Below are positions 1 to 8,340 of a stretch of 64,000 bases of DNA, in pieces (position 1 is the stretch's first letter; each line of letters opens with the position of its first letter). Below the pieces are notes generated by a model. That model saw nothing but the letters and a program-made list of their open reading frames with translations, was not told where the DNA came from and made no database searches. The position numbers and the translations under genes are program-made. Origin of the DNA: Pseudomonas grimontii (GTDB taxonomy: Bacteria; Pseudomonadota; Gammaproteobacteria; Pseudomonadales; Pseudomonadaceae); contig NZ_VFES01000012.1 in assembly GCF_007858185.1 (NCBI RefSeq), positions 1 to 64,000 on the forward strand, read 5' to 3'.

Positions 1-57
1 CAACAGCGCCAGGAGTTTTGGCCAGTCTTCATTCAGTTTTTGCGTGGCGTCTGTCAC
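1..57 (-). CDS. partial CDS, N-terminus only, unknown product
   Basis: The frame opens with GTG at 57 and reads VTDATQKLNEDWPKLLALL before leaving the window. An AGGAAG ribosome-binding-like sequence lies about 10 bases upstream of the GTG. Nineteen residues are too few to assign a family. It reads in the same direction as the peptide-transport operon but is separated from it by a G-rich hairpin repeat. Confidence 0.45.
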   Translation of the reverse strand, partial: MTDATQKLNEDWPKLLALL

Positions 58-121
58 TGCTAGTCACTTCCTATAGCGAGGCAGTTTTTACTATAGCTTT
101 TGAGATATGGTTAGCGCATAT

Positions 122-143
122 GGGGGCAAGCCCCCTCCCACAC
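122..143. repeat. G/C-rich dispersed repeat, possible terminator
   Basis: GGGGGCAAGCCCCCTCCCAC lies 26 bases beyond the stop codon of the binding-protein gene. It is related to the hairpin at 8306-8340 (GGGAGGGGGCTTGCTCCCTC). Such elements are common between Pseudomonas genes. It probably marks the end of the peptide operon, but there is no clear T-run, so termination is an inference. Confidence 0.5.
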
Positions 144-168
144 TTGTATTGCGGGTGTTCTCTGGAAC

Positions 169-1683
169 TTAGTTCTTCACCACTTCCTCAAGCGTGAAGC
201 GCCCCAGCGGGTTTTGCAGGAAGTTGCTCACATTCTTGCGTGAGATGTTGATGTATGGGCTGTAGTACAGGTCGATCCAGTTCACATCCTGTTTCGCCAG
301 TTTCTGCAGTTCGACATACATCTGCTCACGCTTGACCGGGTCGGCCTCGATGCGCGCCGCCGCCACCAGCTCCTTGACCTTGTCGTTCTTGTAGCGGGTC
401 ATGTAGTTCTGGTTGGTGTCGTGGCCGAGTACGAAGGTGGTCTTCTGGTCCGGGTCGAGGATGTCGTTGGTCCAGTACATCACCGAAATATCGTATTCAC
501 CGTCCACCAGCATCTGCCAGCTTTGGGTCGGGTCGACTTTCTGCAGGTTGGCGGTCACACCGACCTTGGCCAACTGGTCCTTGATGATCACCGCGATCTG
601 CTCGTCGGCTTCGTTGCCGGCGTTGACCACATAGTTGAGCTTCAAGTCCTTCGCGCCAGCCTTTTCCAACAGCTTCTTGGCGGCGGTCGGGTCATACGGG
701 CGTTGCAGGTTGTTGGCGTAGTGGAACAACGAGCCTTTAGGGATGTAGGAATAGGCCACCGTGCCTTGCCCGTAGGTGGCGGTTTTCACCAGCGACTGTT
801 TGTCGATCGCCATGTCCAGCGCCTCGCGCACTTCCTGCTTGGCGAGCAGACCGTGGGCGTGGTTGATCAGCAGGTGATCTTCACGGGTGGAGGGGTCGGA
901 GTGGATCACCACGTTCTTGTCTTTCTTCAGTTCTTCAACCCGGGAAAAGGGGACGAAGATCGCCGTGTCCAACTCGTTGTTCTGGACCATGCGCATCCGC
1001 GTGTTGTCGTCGGTCACCGAGACCCACTCCACGCCATCCAGGCTGACCTTCTTGGCCTGCCAGAAGTTCGGGTTCTTCTTCAGGATGACCCGGTCGCCCT
1101 TGCGCCATTCGTCCACGGTAAACGCGCCGGAGGTCACCGGATTTTCCGAGTAGGCGTCCTCACCCATTTTGGTCATGGCTTTTTCCGACAGGATCGAGAC
1201 CGTCGGCGAGGCCAGTTGCGAGAGGAAAGCCACCGCCGGAGTCTTCAGCGTGACGACCAGGGTGTGCGGGTCTGATGCCTTGGCCGTGTTGATCAGGTTG
1301 AAGGGGTCAGCCCACAACGAAGCCTTGTTGTCGCGGATACGCAGCAGGCTGAACGCGGCATCCTCGGCGGTGATCGCCGAACCATCGGAGAACTTCGCAT
1401 CGCGCAGCTTGAAGGTGTAGGTCAGGCCATCCTTGGAGACGTCCCAGCTTTCTGCCAGGCCCGGCTCCATCTTGGTACCCAGGTTATCCACGCGCACCAG
1501 GGTGTCGTAGACGTTGGCGAATACCCAGGTATCGCGGTTTTGCGCGCTTTTGATCGGGTCGAACGTGGTGCTGTCTTCACGGCAGCCGATGGTGAGGACG
1601 CCGGCGGCCTGGGCAAGACCGGCGGTCAGCGACCAGGCTGTCAGCGTAGCAGCGGCGAGTAACTTCAAGTGGCGCGATTGCAT
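169..1683 (-). CDS. peptide ABC transporter substrate-binding protein (SBP family 5)
   Basis: 504-residue periplasmic solute-binding protein of the DppA/OppA type. A signal peptide (MQSRHLKLLAAATLTAWSL, cleavage near AQA-AG, residues 1-27) is followed by the family-5 opening (TFDPIKSAQNRDTWVFANVYDTLV) and the LAESWDVSKDGLTYTFKLR segment typical of dipeptide and oligopeptide binders. It is the last gene of an operon and its start overlaps the end of the upstream ATPase gene by 19 bases. It should deliver peptides to the membrane complex encoded by the four preceding genes. The clustering with two iminopeptidases and a PipR-type regulator points to uptake of plant-derived peptides or a peptide-like signal. 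The exact ligand cannot be read from sequence. Confidence 0.93.
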   Translation of the reverse strand: MQSRHLKLLAAATLTAWSLTAGLAQAAGVLTIGCREDSTTFDPIKSAQNRDTWVFANVYDTLVRVDNLGTKMEPGLAESWDVSKDGLTYTFKLRDAKFSDGSAITAEDAAFSLLRIRDNKASLWADPFNLINTAKASDPHTLVVTLKTPAVAFLSQLASPTVSILSEKAMTKMGEDAYSENPVTSGAFTVDEWRKGDRVILKKNPNFWQAKKVSLDGVEWVSVTDDNTRMRMVQNNELDTAIFVPFSRVEELKKDKNVVIHSDPSTREDHLLINHAHGLLAKQEVREALDMAIDKQSLVKTATYGQGTVAYSYIPKGSLFHYANNLQRPYDPTAAKKLLEKAGAKDLKLNYVVNAGNEADEQIAVIIKDQLAKVGVTANLQKVDPTQSWQMLVDGEYDISVMYWTNDILDPDQKTTFVLGHDTNQNYMTRYKNDKVKELVAAARIEADPVKREQMYVELQKLAKQDVNWIDLYYSPYINISRKNVSNFLQNPLGRFTLEEVVKN

Positions 1684-2684
1684 GTCATAACTCCTTGTTC
1701 ATGATGGGCAGGAAGGGTCAACGGTTCTTCAAGCACGCAACTGTACCGATGCTCGTGCAGGGAATGGGTAGGCGGCAACACCACGGAACACATCGTCCGG
1801 GCGTACCGGCAACGTGGGTGGAAGGCACAGCCCGTAGGCAAATTCAGGGGGCTGGGCGGCTCGCCAGGCAACGGTTCCGTAGGCAAAGGCCGATGCGGAT
1901 CGATCTCCGGAATCGCCTCGATCAACGCCGCCGTATACGGATGGCGCGGCGACGTGAAGACCGCTTCCACCGGCCCTTCCTCGACGATCTTGCCCAGGTA
2001 CATCACCGCCACGCGGTCGCACAGGCGTCGTACGATGGCCAGGTCGTGGGCGATAAACAGGATCGCCAGGTTCATGCGCTGTTGCAGTTCCAACAACAGG
2101 TTGATGATCTGGCCCTGGATCGACACATCCAGCGCCGCCACGCATTCATCGGCGATGATCAAGCGCGGCTCCACCGCCAGCGCCCTGGCGATCCCCACAC
2201 GCTGGCACTGGCCGCCACTGAGGGAGCCGGGTTTACGACTGGCCAGTTCAGGGCGCAGGCCGACCAGCTCAAGCAGCTCGTTGACGCGAGTCGGGATACG
2301 CTCTGCCGGGACTTTGCGCTGCACCCGCAGCACCTCGGCGATGGTTTCGCCGATGGTGTGGCGCGGGTTCAACGCGGCGTAGGGATCCTGGAAGATCATC
2401 GCCGTTTCATGGCGCAGGCGCGCTATGTCGACCGCGCTGCCATGGGCCATGTCGATGCCATCGAACAACACCTGCCCGGCACTGATCGGGTTGAGGTGCA
2501 GGATCGCTCTCCCCAAAGTGCTTTTGCCGCTGCCGGACTCCCCCACCAATCCCAGGGTTTCACCGGCTGCCAGGTTCAGCGACACGCCGTTCACCGCCCT
2601 CACCCACTGCTTGTTCAGGCCGAACACACCCGTGCCGGACGCGGCGAACCGCACCTCCAGGTCCTTGATCTGCAACAGGCTCAT
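1665..2684 (-). CDS. peptide ABC transporter ATP-binding protein (DppF/OppF type)
   Basis: 339-residue ATPase starting at MSLLQIKDLEVRFAAS; the ATG at 2684 overlaps the previous gene by ATGA. Walker A is GESGSGKSTLGR, the signature LSGGQCQRVGIARAL and Walker B LIIADECVAALD. In Walker B the usual DEP(T/V)SALD has become DECVAALD; the catalytic glutamate is kept. The C-terminal oligopeptide/dipeptide-transporter extension with the CAFHPRCRYA cysteine motif is present. This is the second nucleotide-binding subunit, pairing with the product of 2681-3637 to drive peptide import. A longer in-frame ORF upstream is only overlap with the preceding gene. Confidence 0.93.
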   Translation of the reverse strand: MSLLQIKDLEVRFAASGTGVFGLNKQWVRAVNGVSLNLAAGETLGLVGESGSGKSTLGRAILHLNPISAGQVLFDGIDMAHGSAVDIARLRHETAMIFQDPYAALNPRHTIGETIAEVLRVQRKVPAERIPTRVNELLELVGLRPELASRKPGSLSGGQCQRVGIARALAVEPRLIIADECVAALDVSIQGQIINLLLELQQRMNLAILFIAHDLAIVRRLCDRVAVMYLGKIVEEGPVEAVFTSPRHPYTAALIEAIPEIDPHRPLPTEPLPGEPPSPLNLPTGCAFHPRCRYARTMCSVVLPPTHSLHEHRYSCVLEEPLTLPAHHEQGVMTCNRAT

Positions 2685-3637
2685 GGGCGCGCTCCCAACG
2701 GGTAGTGACACGCCACGCGCGCGCCTTCGGGCAACAGTTCGGTGCACAACGCGCCGACCTGCGGGCAACGCGGGTTGAAGCGGCAGCCATCCGGCAGCGC
2801 ATCCAGCAAGGGCGGCTGGCCGGGGATGGTGCGCAGCAACGCATGGCCACTGCTGTGGGCCGGCTGGCAATCGATCAGGCCTGCGGTGTAGGGGTGTTGC
2901 GGATGGGCGAGCAGGTCGTATTTGCTGCCGTGTTCGCACAGGCGCCCGGCGTACATAACGGCGATGGAATCACAGGTTTGCGCGACCACGCCGAGGTCGT
3001 GGGTGATCATGATGATCGACAGGCCGCGCTGGTCACGCAGGTCCAGCAGCAGGCGCAGGATTTGCGCCTGCACGGTTACATCAAGGGCCGTGGTCGGTTC
3101 GTCGGCAATCAGTACTTTGGGGTTGCAGCCCAGGGCCACGGCGATCATCGCGCGTTGGCGCATGCCACCGGAAAACTCATGGGGATAGTTGTCGACCCGT
3201 ACCTGGGGATCGGGAATGCCCACCTGGCGCAACACCTCGATGGCTTGTCGGCGCGCGTCTTTTTTCGACGTGCCCTGATGCAGGCGGATGCCTTCGGCGA
3301 TCTGATCACCGATGCGCATCAGCGGGTCAAGGTGACTGCTGGGGTTCTGGAAGATCATGCCCAACTGCCCGCCACGCACCGCCCTCATGCCGGCGTCATC
3401 CAGTTGCAGCAGGTCCTGGCCGGCCAGGCGTACCGCACCGCCCTGCACGCGCAGGTTGGGCGACGGCAACAGGCGCATCAAGCCACGGCAGGCCATGGTC
3501 TTGCCCGAGCCGCTTTCGCCCACCAGGCCGAGGATTTCGCCTTCGGCCAGGTCAAAGGACACGCGGTCGACCAAGGTCACATCGCGCCCGGCGTTGTTGG
3601 CGATCACGCTGAGGTCTTGCACCTGCAACAGGCTCAT
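2681..3637 (-). CDS. peptide ABC transporter ATP-binding protein (DppD/OppD type)
   Basis: 318-residue ATPase starting MSLLQVQDLSVIANNAG. Motifs: Walker A GESGSGKTMACRG, signature FSGGMRQRAMIAVALG, Walker B VLIADEPTTALDVT, and the C-terminal CRFNPRCPQV motif shared by dipeptide-transporter ATPases. The gene overlaps both neighbours by four bases (ATGA), so the four transporter genes are translationally coupled. It forms the ATPase heterodimer with the next gene. Start chosen at 3637 because of the stop-start overlap and homology onset; the 48 codons upstream are shadow sequence inside the permease gene. Confidence 0.93.
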   Translation of the reverse strand: MSLLQVQDLSVIANNAGRDVTLVDRVSFDLAEGEILGLVGESGSGKTMACRGLMRLLPSPNLRVQGGAVRLAGQDLLQLDDAGMRAVRGGQLGMIFQNPSSHLDPLMRIGDQIAEGIRLHQGTSKKDARRQAIEVLRQVGIPDPQVRVDNYPHEFSGGMRQRAMIAVALGCNPKVLIADEPTTALDVTVQAQILRLLLDLRDQRGLSIIMITHDLGVVAQTCDSIAVMYAGRLCEHGSKYDLLAHPQHPYTAGLIDCQPAHSSGHALLRTIPGQPPLLDALPDGCRFNPRCPQVGALCTELLPEGARVACHYPLGARP

Positions 3638-4491
3638 GAGCGGTCCCCCAACACTTGCGCCACACCATCGGCCAGTAGGCTGAAGCCCATGGCCAGGCTC
3701 ACGATGGCCAACCCCGGAAACGTGCAGATCCACCAGGCCGTGGTGATAAACGCCTGCCCCTCGGCAATCATCGTGCCCCACTCCGCCGTCGGCGGTTGCA
3801 CGCCCAGGCCCAGGTAGCTCACGGCCGCACCGTTGAGCAGCACCAGCACCGCGTCAGACATGGAAAACACTATCGAGCCAAACATCGCATTCGGCAGCAA
3901 ATGCCGGAACAGGATGCGCCCATGGCCAAAACCCAGGCTTTTGGCCGCCAGGGCAAAGTCGCTTTCCTTAAGCACCAGGATCTGTGAGCGGATCAGCCGC
4001 GCATACGACACCCAGCCGACCAGCGCCATGGCGATATAAAAACTCTTCAGGCCCGGGCCAAGGATGGCCATGATCGCCAGCATCAACACCAGGAACGGGA
4101 ACGCCAGGATCACGTCGATCACGCGCATGCAGAAACTGTCGAAGCGCCCGCCGATATAGCCAGAAACGGCGCCGATAAACGTGCCGATCATGAACGGGAA
4201 TATCACCCCGATGATGGCAAGCTGCAGGTCGACGCGCGCGCCCCAAATCACCCTCGAAAGGATGTCTCGACCGTAGTTATCCGTACCGAACGGATGGGCC
4301 AGACTCGGCCCCACCAAGCTGATGTCGGTGTTCTGCGCAATCGGATCATAGGGCGCGATCCACGGTGCACACAGCGCCAGGACCAACCACAAAAGCAGTA
4401 TCAAAAGCCCCCACGCGGCCGTCAGTCGGCCATTGCGAAAGCCAAAACGCAGACGCAGGCGCCATGGGGCGATCAGTGGACGGCTGCTCAT
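3634..4491 (-). CDS. peptide ABC transporter permease (DppC/OppC type)
   Basis: 285-residue inner-membrane permease with the N-terminal DppC/OppC helix (AAWGLLILLLWLVLALCAPWI), the APYDPIAQN segment, and the binding-protein-dependent transport loop near LAAKSLGFGHGRILFRHLLPN (EAA-like loop contacting the ATPase). It ends with the conserved PPTAEWGTMIAEGQ and the final helix. Start at 4491 (MSSRPLIAPW), overlapping the stop of the upstream permease by ATGA. It forms the channel with the product of 4488-5435. Confidence 0.92.
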   Translation of the reverse strand: MSSRPLIAPWRLRLRFGFRNGRLTAAWGLLILLLWLVLALCAPWIAPYDPIAQNTDISLVGPSLAHPFGTDNYGRDILSRVIWGARVDLQLAIIGVIFPFMIGTFIGAVSGYIGGRFDSFCMRVIDVILAFPFLVLMLAIMAILGPGLKSFYIAMALVGWVSYARLIRSQILVLKESDFALAAKSLGFGHGRILFRHLLPNAMFGSIVFSMSDAVLVLLNGAAVSYLGLGVQPPTAEWGTMIAEGQAFITTAWWICTFPGLAIVSLAMGFSLLADGVAQVLGDRS

Positions 4492-5435
4492 TGCATTTTC
4501 ACCCGAGGATCGAGGGCCACCGTGACCACGTCCGCGACAAAATTGACCACCACCGTCGCGCACGCCAGCACCATCGCCACGCCCTGCACCACCATGTAAT
4601 CGCGGGTAAAAATGCCGCGCACCAGCAACTGGCCGATGCCGGGAATGGCGAACAGGCTTTCGATCACGACGGTGCCGCTGATCAGCCAGCCAATATTCAC
4701 CGCCAGCAGGTTGACCGCCGGCACCAGGGAATTGGGTAACACATGACGACGGAACACCGCTGCTTCCGACAGCCCACGCGCCCGAGCGGCGGTGACGTGA
4801 TCGGCCTGCAGCTCCATCAACATGCTCGCCCGCAGGTTGCGGACCAGCACCGCCGACAGCGCCAGGGCGATGGTCAGGCACGGCAGGACCATATGGTGCG
4901 CCTTGTCCAGCCAGGTACGGCCGTAGCCGGACACCGGGAACAGCCCCCATTGCACGCTGAACAGCAGGATCAGCATCAGGCCCAGCCAGAACGCCGGCAT
5001 GCCCAGGCCCACGGTGGTGAACACGCGGATCAGGTTATCCGCCCACCCGCCTTTATTGCGCGCGGCCAGCGTCGCCAGCGGCAGCGCAATCAGCAGCGCC
5101 AGCACCACGCTGCCGAGCACCAGCACCAGGGTGGGTTCGATACGGGTGACGATCAATTTCAAGGCGTCGACTTTGTACAACAATGATTGGCCGAGGTCGC
5201 CCTTGAGCAGGTTCTTCAGGAAGTAGAAATACTGCTGCCACAAAGGCTGGTCGAGGCCGTACTGGGCGCGGATTTTCAGCAAGGCGTCTGGGGTGCTGCG
5301 CGAGCCCAGCAAGGCGCGTGCCGGGTCGCCCGGGATCGAGCGCACCAGCACAAACGTGATCAGGCTGATGCCAAACAGTACCGGCAGCAATTGCAGCGGC
5401 CGGGACAGTACAAAACGGTAGCGCGCCAGGTTCAT
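4488..5435 (-). CDS. peptide ABC transporter permease (DppB/OppB type)
   Basis: 315-residue permease. It opens with the DppB signature (MNLARYRFVLSRPLQLLPVLFGI, then SIPGDPARALLG) and carries the EAA-like loop TAARARGLSEAAVFRRHVLPN followed by VPAVNLLAVNIGWLISGTVVIESLF. Six transmembrane segments are visible. Its ATG lies three bases after the stop of the proline iminopeptidase gene, so peptidase and transporter are one transcription unit. That arrangement links peptide import directly to cleavage of N-terminal proline. Confidence 0.92.
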   Translation of the reverse strand: MNLARYRFVLSRPLQLLPVLFGISLITFVLVRSIPGDPARALLGSRSTPDALLKIRAQYGLDQPLWQQYFYFLKNLLKGDLGQSLLYKVDALKLIVTRIEPTLVLVLGSVVLALLIALPLATLAARNKGGWADNLIRVFTTVGLGMPAFWLGLMLILLFSVQWGLFPVSGYGRTWLDKAHHMVLPCLTIALALSAVLVRNLRASMLMELQADHVTAARARGLSEAAVFRRHVLPNSLVPAVNLLAVNIGWLISGTVVIESLFAIPGIGQLLVRGIFTRDYMVVQGVAMVLACATVVVNFVADVVTVALDPRVKMQ

Positions 5436-5438
5436 CTG

Positions 5439-6326
5439 TCAGCCTCGGTGGCGAGCGAGAAAGTCCAACAGTACTGGAAAATACGCGTGTGGCTCCTCGT
5501 AGAACGGCATATGGCTACTGTTGGGAAATACATGCAGTTCGGCGTGCTTGGCTGCCATCTTCATACGCATCGCGCAGGCCGGGGTGAGTTCGTCGTGCTG
5601 GCCGGTGGTGATCAGGATCGGCATGTTGAAAGCGGCCATCTCGGGGATGCGGTTCCAGTCCTTGAGGTTACCGACGTAGAGGAATTCGTTGGGGCCCTGC
5701 ATGGTTTCGTAGGGCCCCATGTTCCAGTCGCCGAGGGAGCGCTTGACCGGTTCGGGCCATTCGTCCAGACGACACACATGGCGATAGTTGAGCAAGGTGA
5801 TCGCGGCCTGGTACTGCGGGTGGTCCAGGGTGCCCATGGCTTCATGACGCTGCATCATGGCCACGGTTTCACTGCCCAGCGCGCCGCGCAGGCGTTCCAG
5901 CTCCTGGGACAGGTGCGGAATGTCGCCGACGGTGTTCTCGAGGATCAGGCTTTTCAGCGTGTCGGGGTAATGGATGGCGTATTCGATGCCCAGCCAGCCG
6001 CCCCAGGAATGCCCGAGCAGGTGCACGCGGCCGAGGTCCAGGGCTTGGCGTACGGTTTCGACTTCTTCGACATAACGGCGGATTTCCCACAGGGAAACAT
6101 CGGTCGGTCTGGCTGATGCGCCTGTGCCAAGCTGGTCGAATGCAACCACTCGCAGGTTATGGTCCTTGAGCCAGCCATGGGCGTCGCGCAAGTAGTCACA
6201 CGGCAGGCCCGGCCCGCCGTTTAGACACAAAAGCACCTCATCGCCTTCGCCAAAGCTGTAGACCACGAGGTTGTGGCCATCGACTTGCACGTTGTACTGC
6301 TGGTCGGGGGCAATTTCACGCCACAT
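5439..6326 (-). CDS. proline iminopeptidase-family alpha/beta hydrolase (peptidase S33), first gene of the peptide operon
   Basis: 295-residue alpha/beta hydrolase. The oxyanion segment is CLNGGPGLPCDYL, the nucleophile elbow GHSWGGW (serine nucleophile), and the C-terminal catalytic histidine lies in FPNSSHMPFYEEP; the acid is probably the aspartate in TTGQHDELTP. These are the hallmarks of proline iminopeptidases, which remove N-terminal proline from short peptides. Start placed at MWREIAPDQQ (6326), the onset of family similarity; the longer upstream frame runs through the regulatory region. A lux-box-like dyad lies about 85 bases upstream, shared with the divergent LuxR gene. It heads the peptide ABC operon. 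Substrate range is inferred from family only. Confidence 0.9.
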   Translation of the reverse strand: MWREIAPDQQYNVQVDGHNLVVYSFGEGDEVLLCLNGGPGLPCDYLRDAHGWLKDHNLRVVAFDQLGTGASARPTDVSLWEIRRYVEEVETVRQALDLGRVHLLGHSWGGWLGIEYAIHYPDTLKSLILENTVGDIPHLSQELERLRGALGSETVAMMQRHEAMGTLDHPQYQAAITLLNYRHVCRLDEWPEPVKRSLGDWNMGPYETMQGPNEFLYVGNLKDWNRIPEMAAFNMPILITTGQHDELTPACAMRMKMAAKHAELHVFPNSSHMPFYEEPHAYFPVLLDFLARHRG

Positions 6327-6408
6327 GCATACATTCCTTGTGTTGTATCGGCCTGGCGGGTAGCGGCCGTTTATCAGGCCAACACTACCGAGGATGCCGT
6401 GCGTCCAT

Positions 6409-6430
6409 AACCTAGTATTTCTTATAGGTT
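6409..6430. promoter_or_regulatory. lux-box-like operator between pip and the LuxR-solo gene
   Basis: AACCTA-N10-TAGGTT: six-base arms that are perfect inverted repeats, 22 bases in all. It lies in the divergent promoter region, about 83 bases before the pip start and 59 bases before the regulator start. A second copy of the same architecture (AACCTA-N10-TAGTTA) precedes the other iminopeptidase gene at 7286. Both share AACCTAGnnnTTT. Binding by the adjacent LuxR protein is inferred. Confidence 0.7.
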
Positions 6431-6488
6431 TGGCCTGGCAGTCCTTCGCCGGGGCGTGGCATTCTACTTGCAGCAAGTCGAGATTCAA

Positions 6489-7274
6489 ATGAATTCGGGA
6501 GCAGAACGGATGCTGACCAAGCTGACTGCCTTCAATCAACGTCTGATGCCGGGCAGGAGCCTGGATGAGCAGATGGACAACACGTTCATCCTCGCCCAGC
6601 AGTTGGGCTTCGATGCACTGGTGTACGACTACAGCCCGGTGCCGATCGACCAGGAGGGTGCATTGATCACCCCTTCGGTGCTGGAGCTGCGCAATACGCC
6701 GCCCGATTGGCATGCCTTGTGGTGCCGCGAAGGGTTTTACCAGATAGACCCGGTGCAACACCTGTCCCTGAGCACGGTGTCACCGTTTGTCTGGTCCTAC
6801 GAAGCCAAGGCCAACACCCCGCTGCAAAAGATCATCGACCCGTGCCACGCCCCCGTGTCGTCCTATCTGCACGACCAGCAACTGACCTGTGGCGTCAGCG
6901 TGCCGATCCATCTGCCTCGGGGCGGCTTCGCTTCGCTGACGGGCCTGCGAATCGGCAAAGCTCACACCGTATTGCCGGATGCGCAGCAGACCTTGTCTGA
7001 CTTCAGCCTGATTTCCCACGCTTTGCAGGAAGCGGCCTACCCGCTGTTCGGCAAGGAGCTGCGCACCTACCCGCACATTCACCTGACCAAACGTGAACGC
7101 GAATGCCTCAAGTGGGCCGCCGACGGCCTCACCGCCGCCGAAATCGCTACGCAATTGAGCCGTTCACTGGCGGTTGTCACCCTGCACCTGGCCTCGGCGA
7201 TGCACAAACTGGGGGCCAAGAACCGTGTACAAGCTGTGGTCCGCGCTACCCATTATCGTCTGCTGGAAGACTGA
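6489..7274 (+). CDS. pipR: LuxR-solo transcriptional regulator of the PipR/OryR/PsoR plant-signal subfamily
   Basis: 261 residues with an N-terminal autoinducer-binding domain (about 20-170) and a C-terminal LuxR HTH (LTKRERECLKWAADGLTAAE, about 198-258). Aligning with AHL receptors through the WxxxY...DPV motif gives W74 for the conserved Trp, W78 where AHL receptors have Tyr, and D87-P88. This Tyr-to-Trp change is a mark of LuxR solos that answer plant compounds instead of AHLs. No luxI-type synthase is nearby. The flanking iminopeptidase genes and peptide ABC transporter match the known pipR locus of plant-associated Pseudomonas. Start chosen at ATG 6489; a GTG at 6456 and an ATG at 6510 are alternatives. 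It likely activates both flanking pip promoters through the two dyads. Confidence 0.82.
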   Translation: MNSGAERMLTKLTAFNQRLMPGRSLDEQMDNTFILAQQLGFDALVYDYSPVPIDQEGALITPSVLELRNTPPDWHALWCREGFYQIDPVQHLSLSTVSPFVWSYEAKANTPLQKIIDPCHAPVSSYLHDQQLTCGVSVPIHLPRGGFASLTGLRIGKAHTVLPDAQQTLSDFSLISHALQEAAYPLFGKELRTYPHIHLTKRERECLKWAADGLTAAEIATQLSRSLAVVTLHLASAMHKLGAKNRVQAVVRATHYRLLED

Positions 7275-7285
7275 TCCCCCGGCAA

Positions 7286-7306
7286 AACCTAGCTGTTTTG
7301 CTAGTT
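7286..7306. promoter_or_regulatory. lux-box-like operator upstream of the second iminopeptidase gene
   Basis: AACCTAGC...GCTAGTT, containing CTAGC-N6-GCTAG as a perfect inverted repeat, 61 bases before the start codon at 7367 and 12 bases after the stop of the regulator gene. It matches the dyad at 6409-6430 in its left arm and spacing. Operator function is inferred from the shared sequence and position. Confidence 0.65.
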
Positions 7307-7366
7307 ACCTAAATTTCGCGCGCAGACTATCGTGTCCCTGATCCTTTTTTCAGAGCAGGGCACGAA

Positions 7367-8299
7367 ATGGAATTCATCGAAAAAATCCGCGAAGGGTATG
7401 CGGCGTTTGGCGCCTACCAGACCTGGTACCGCGTCACCGGCGACCCGTCCAGCGGCCGCACGCCGCTGGTGATCATCCACGGTGGCCCCGGCTGCACCCA
7501 TGATTATGTCGACGCCTTCAAGGACGTCGCAGCCAGCGGTCACGCGGTCATCCATTACGACCAACTGGGCAATGGCCGCTCCACCCACTTGCCAGAAAAA
7601 GACCCGTCCTTCTGGACCGTCGATCTATTCCTTAAAGAACTGGATAACCTGCTGGACCACCTGCAGATCAGCGATAACTACGCGATCCTCGGCCAGTCCT
7701 GGGGCGGCATGCTCGGCAGCGAGCACGCGATCCTGCAACCCAAAGGCCTGCGCGCGTTTATCCCGGCGAACTCGCCGACCTGCATGCGCACCTGGGTCAG
7801 CGAGGCCAACCGCCTGCGCAAACTGCTGCCCCAAGGCGTGCATGAAACCCTGCTCGAGCATGAAGCCGCCGGCACCTACAACGATCCGGAATACCTCGTC
7901 GCTTCGCGGGTGTTCTATGACCAGCACGTGTGCCGCGTTAACCCGTGGCCGGAAGAAGTGGCGCGTACCTTTGCCCAAGTCGACTCGGACCCCACGGTGT
8001 ATCACGCCATGAGCGGTCCGACCGAGTTCCACGTGATCGGCAGCCTGAAGGACTGGAAATCCATTGGCCGCTTGTCGGCGATCAAGGTGCCGACCCTAGT
8101 GATCTCCGGCCGGCATGATGAAGCCACGCCACTGGTGGTCAAGCCGTTCCTGGATGAGATCGCGGATGTGCGCTGGGCGCTGTTTGAAGACTCCAGCCAC
8201 ATGCCCCACGTGGAAGAACGCCAGGCATGCATGGGTACCGTGGTGAAGTTTTTGGATGAGGCGTGTTCTATGCCGCACACAGTCCGCAAGGTTGGTTGA
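7367..8299 (+). CDS. pipA: proline iminopeptidase (peptidase S33), PipA type
   Basis: 310-residue alpha/beta hydrolase with IIHGGPGCTHDYV (oxyanion region), nucleophile elbow GQSWGGM, acid candidate in ISGRHDEATP, and histidine in FEDSSHMPHVEER. It is a distant paralogue of the product of 5439-6326; both have the HGGPG/NGGPG and GxSWGG features of proline iminopeptidases. It lies just downstream of the LuxR-solo gene with its own dyad, as expected for a direct target. Its symbol follows the pipR-pipA arrangement in plant-associated Pseudomonas. The product is cytoplasmic (no signal peptide) and should trim proline from imported peptides. Confidence 0.85.
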   Translation: MEFIEKIREGYAAFGAYQTWYRVTGDPSSGRTPLVIIHGGPGCTHDYVDAFKDVAASGHAVIHYDQLGNGRSTHLPEKDPSFWTVDLFLKELDNLLDHLQISDNYAILGQSWGGMLGSEHAILQPKGLRAFIPANSPTCMRTWVSEANRLRKLLPQGVHETLLEHEAAGTYNDPEYLVASRVFYDQHVCRVNPWPEEVARTFAQVDSDPTVYHAMSGPTEFHVIGSLKDWKSIGRLSAIKVPTLVISGRHDEATPLVVKPFLDEIADVRWALFEDSSHMPHVEERQACMGTVVKFLDEACSMPHTVRKVG

Positions 8300-8305
8300 G
8301 TTCCG

Positions 8306-8340
8306 AATGTGGGAGGGGGCTTGCTCCCTCCCACATTTTT
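8306..8340. terminator. strong hairpin between convergent genes
   Basis: Twelve-base arms AATGTGGGAGGG / CCCTCCCACATT with an 8-base loop, followed by TTTT on the plus strand. It lies seven bases after the stop of the iminopeptidase gene and touches the stop of the convergent permease gene, so it can serve both. It is a copy of the dispersed Pseudomonas G-rich repeat also seen at 122-143. Confidence 0.8.

Noticed and set aside
421..1275. 284-codon plus-strand frame
   Set aside because: It is the reverse of the binding-protein gene, with His/Arg/Val-rich composition and no protein features.
2705..3817. 370-codon plus-strand frame
   Set aside because: Opposite strand of the peptide-transporter ATPase genes; only high-GC shadow.
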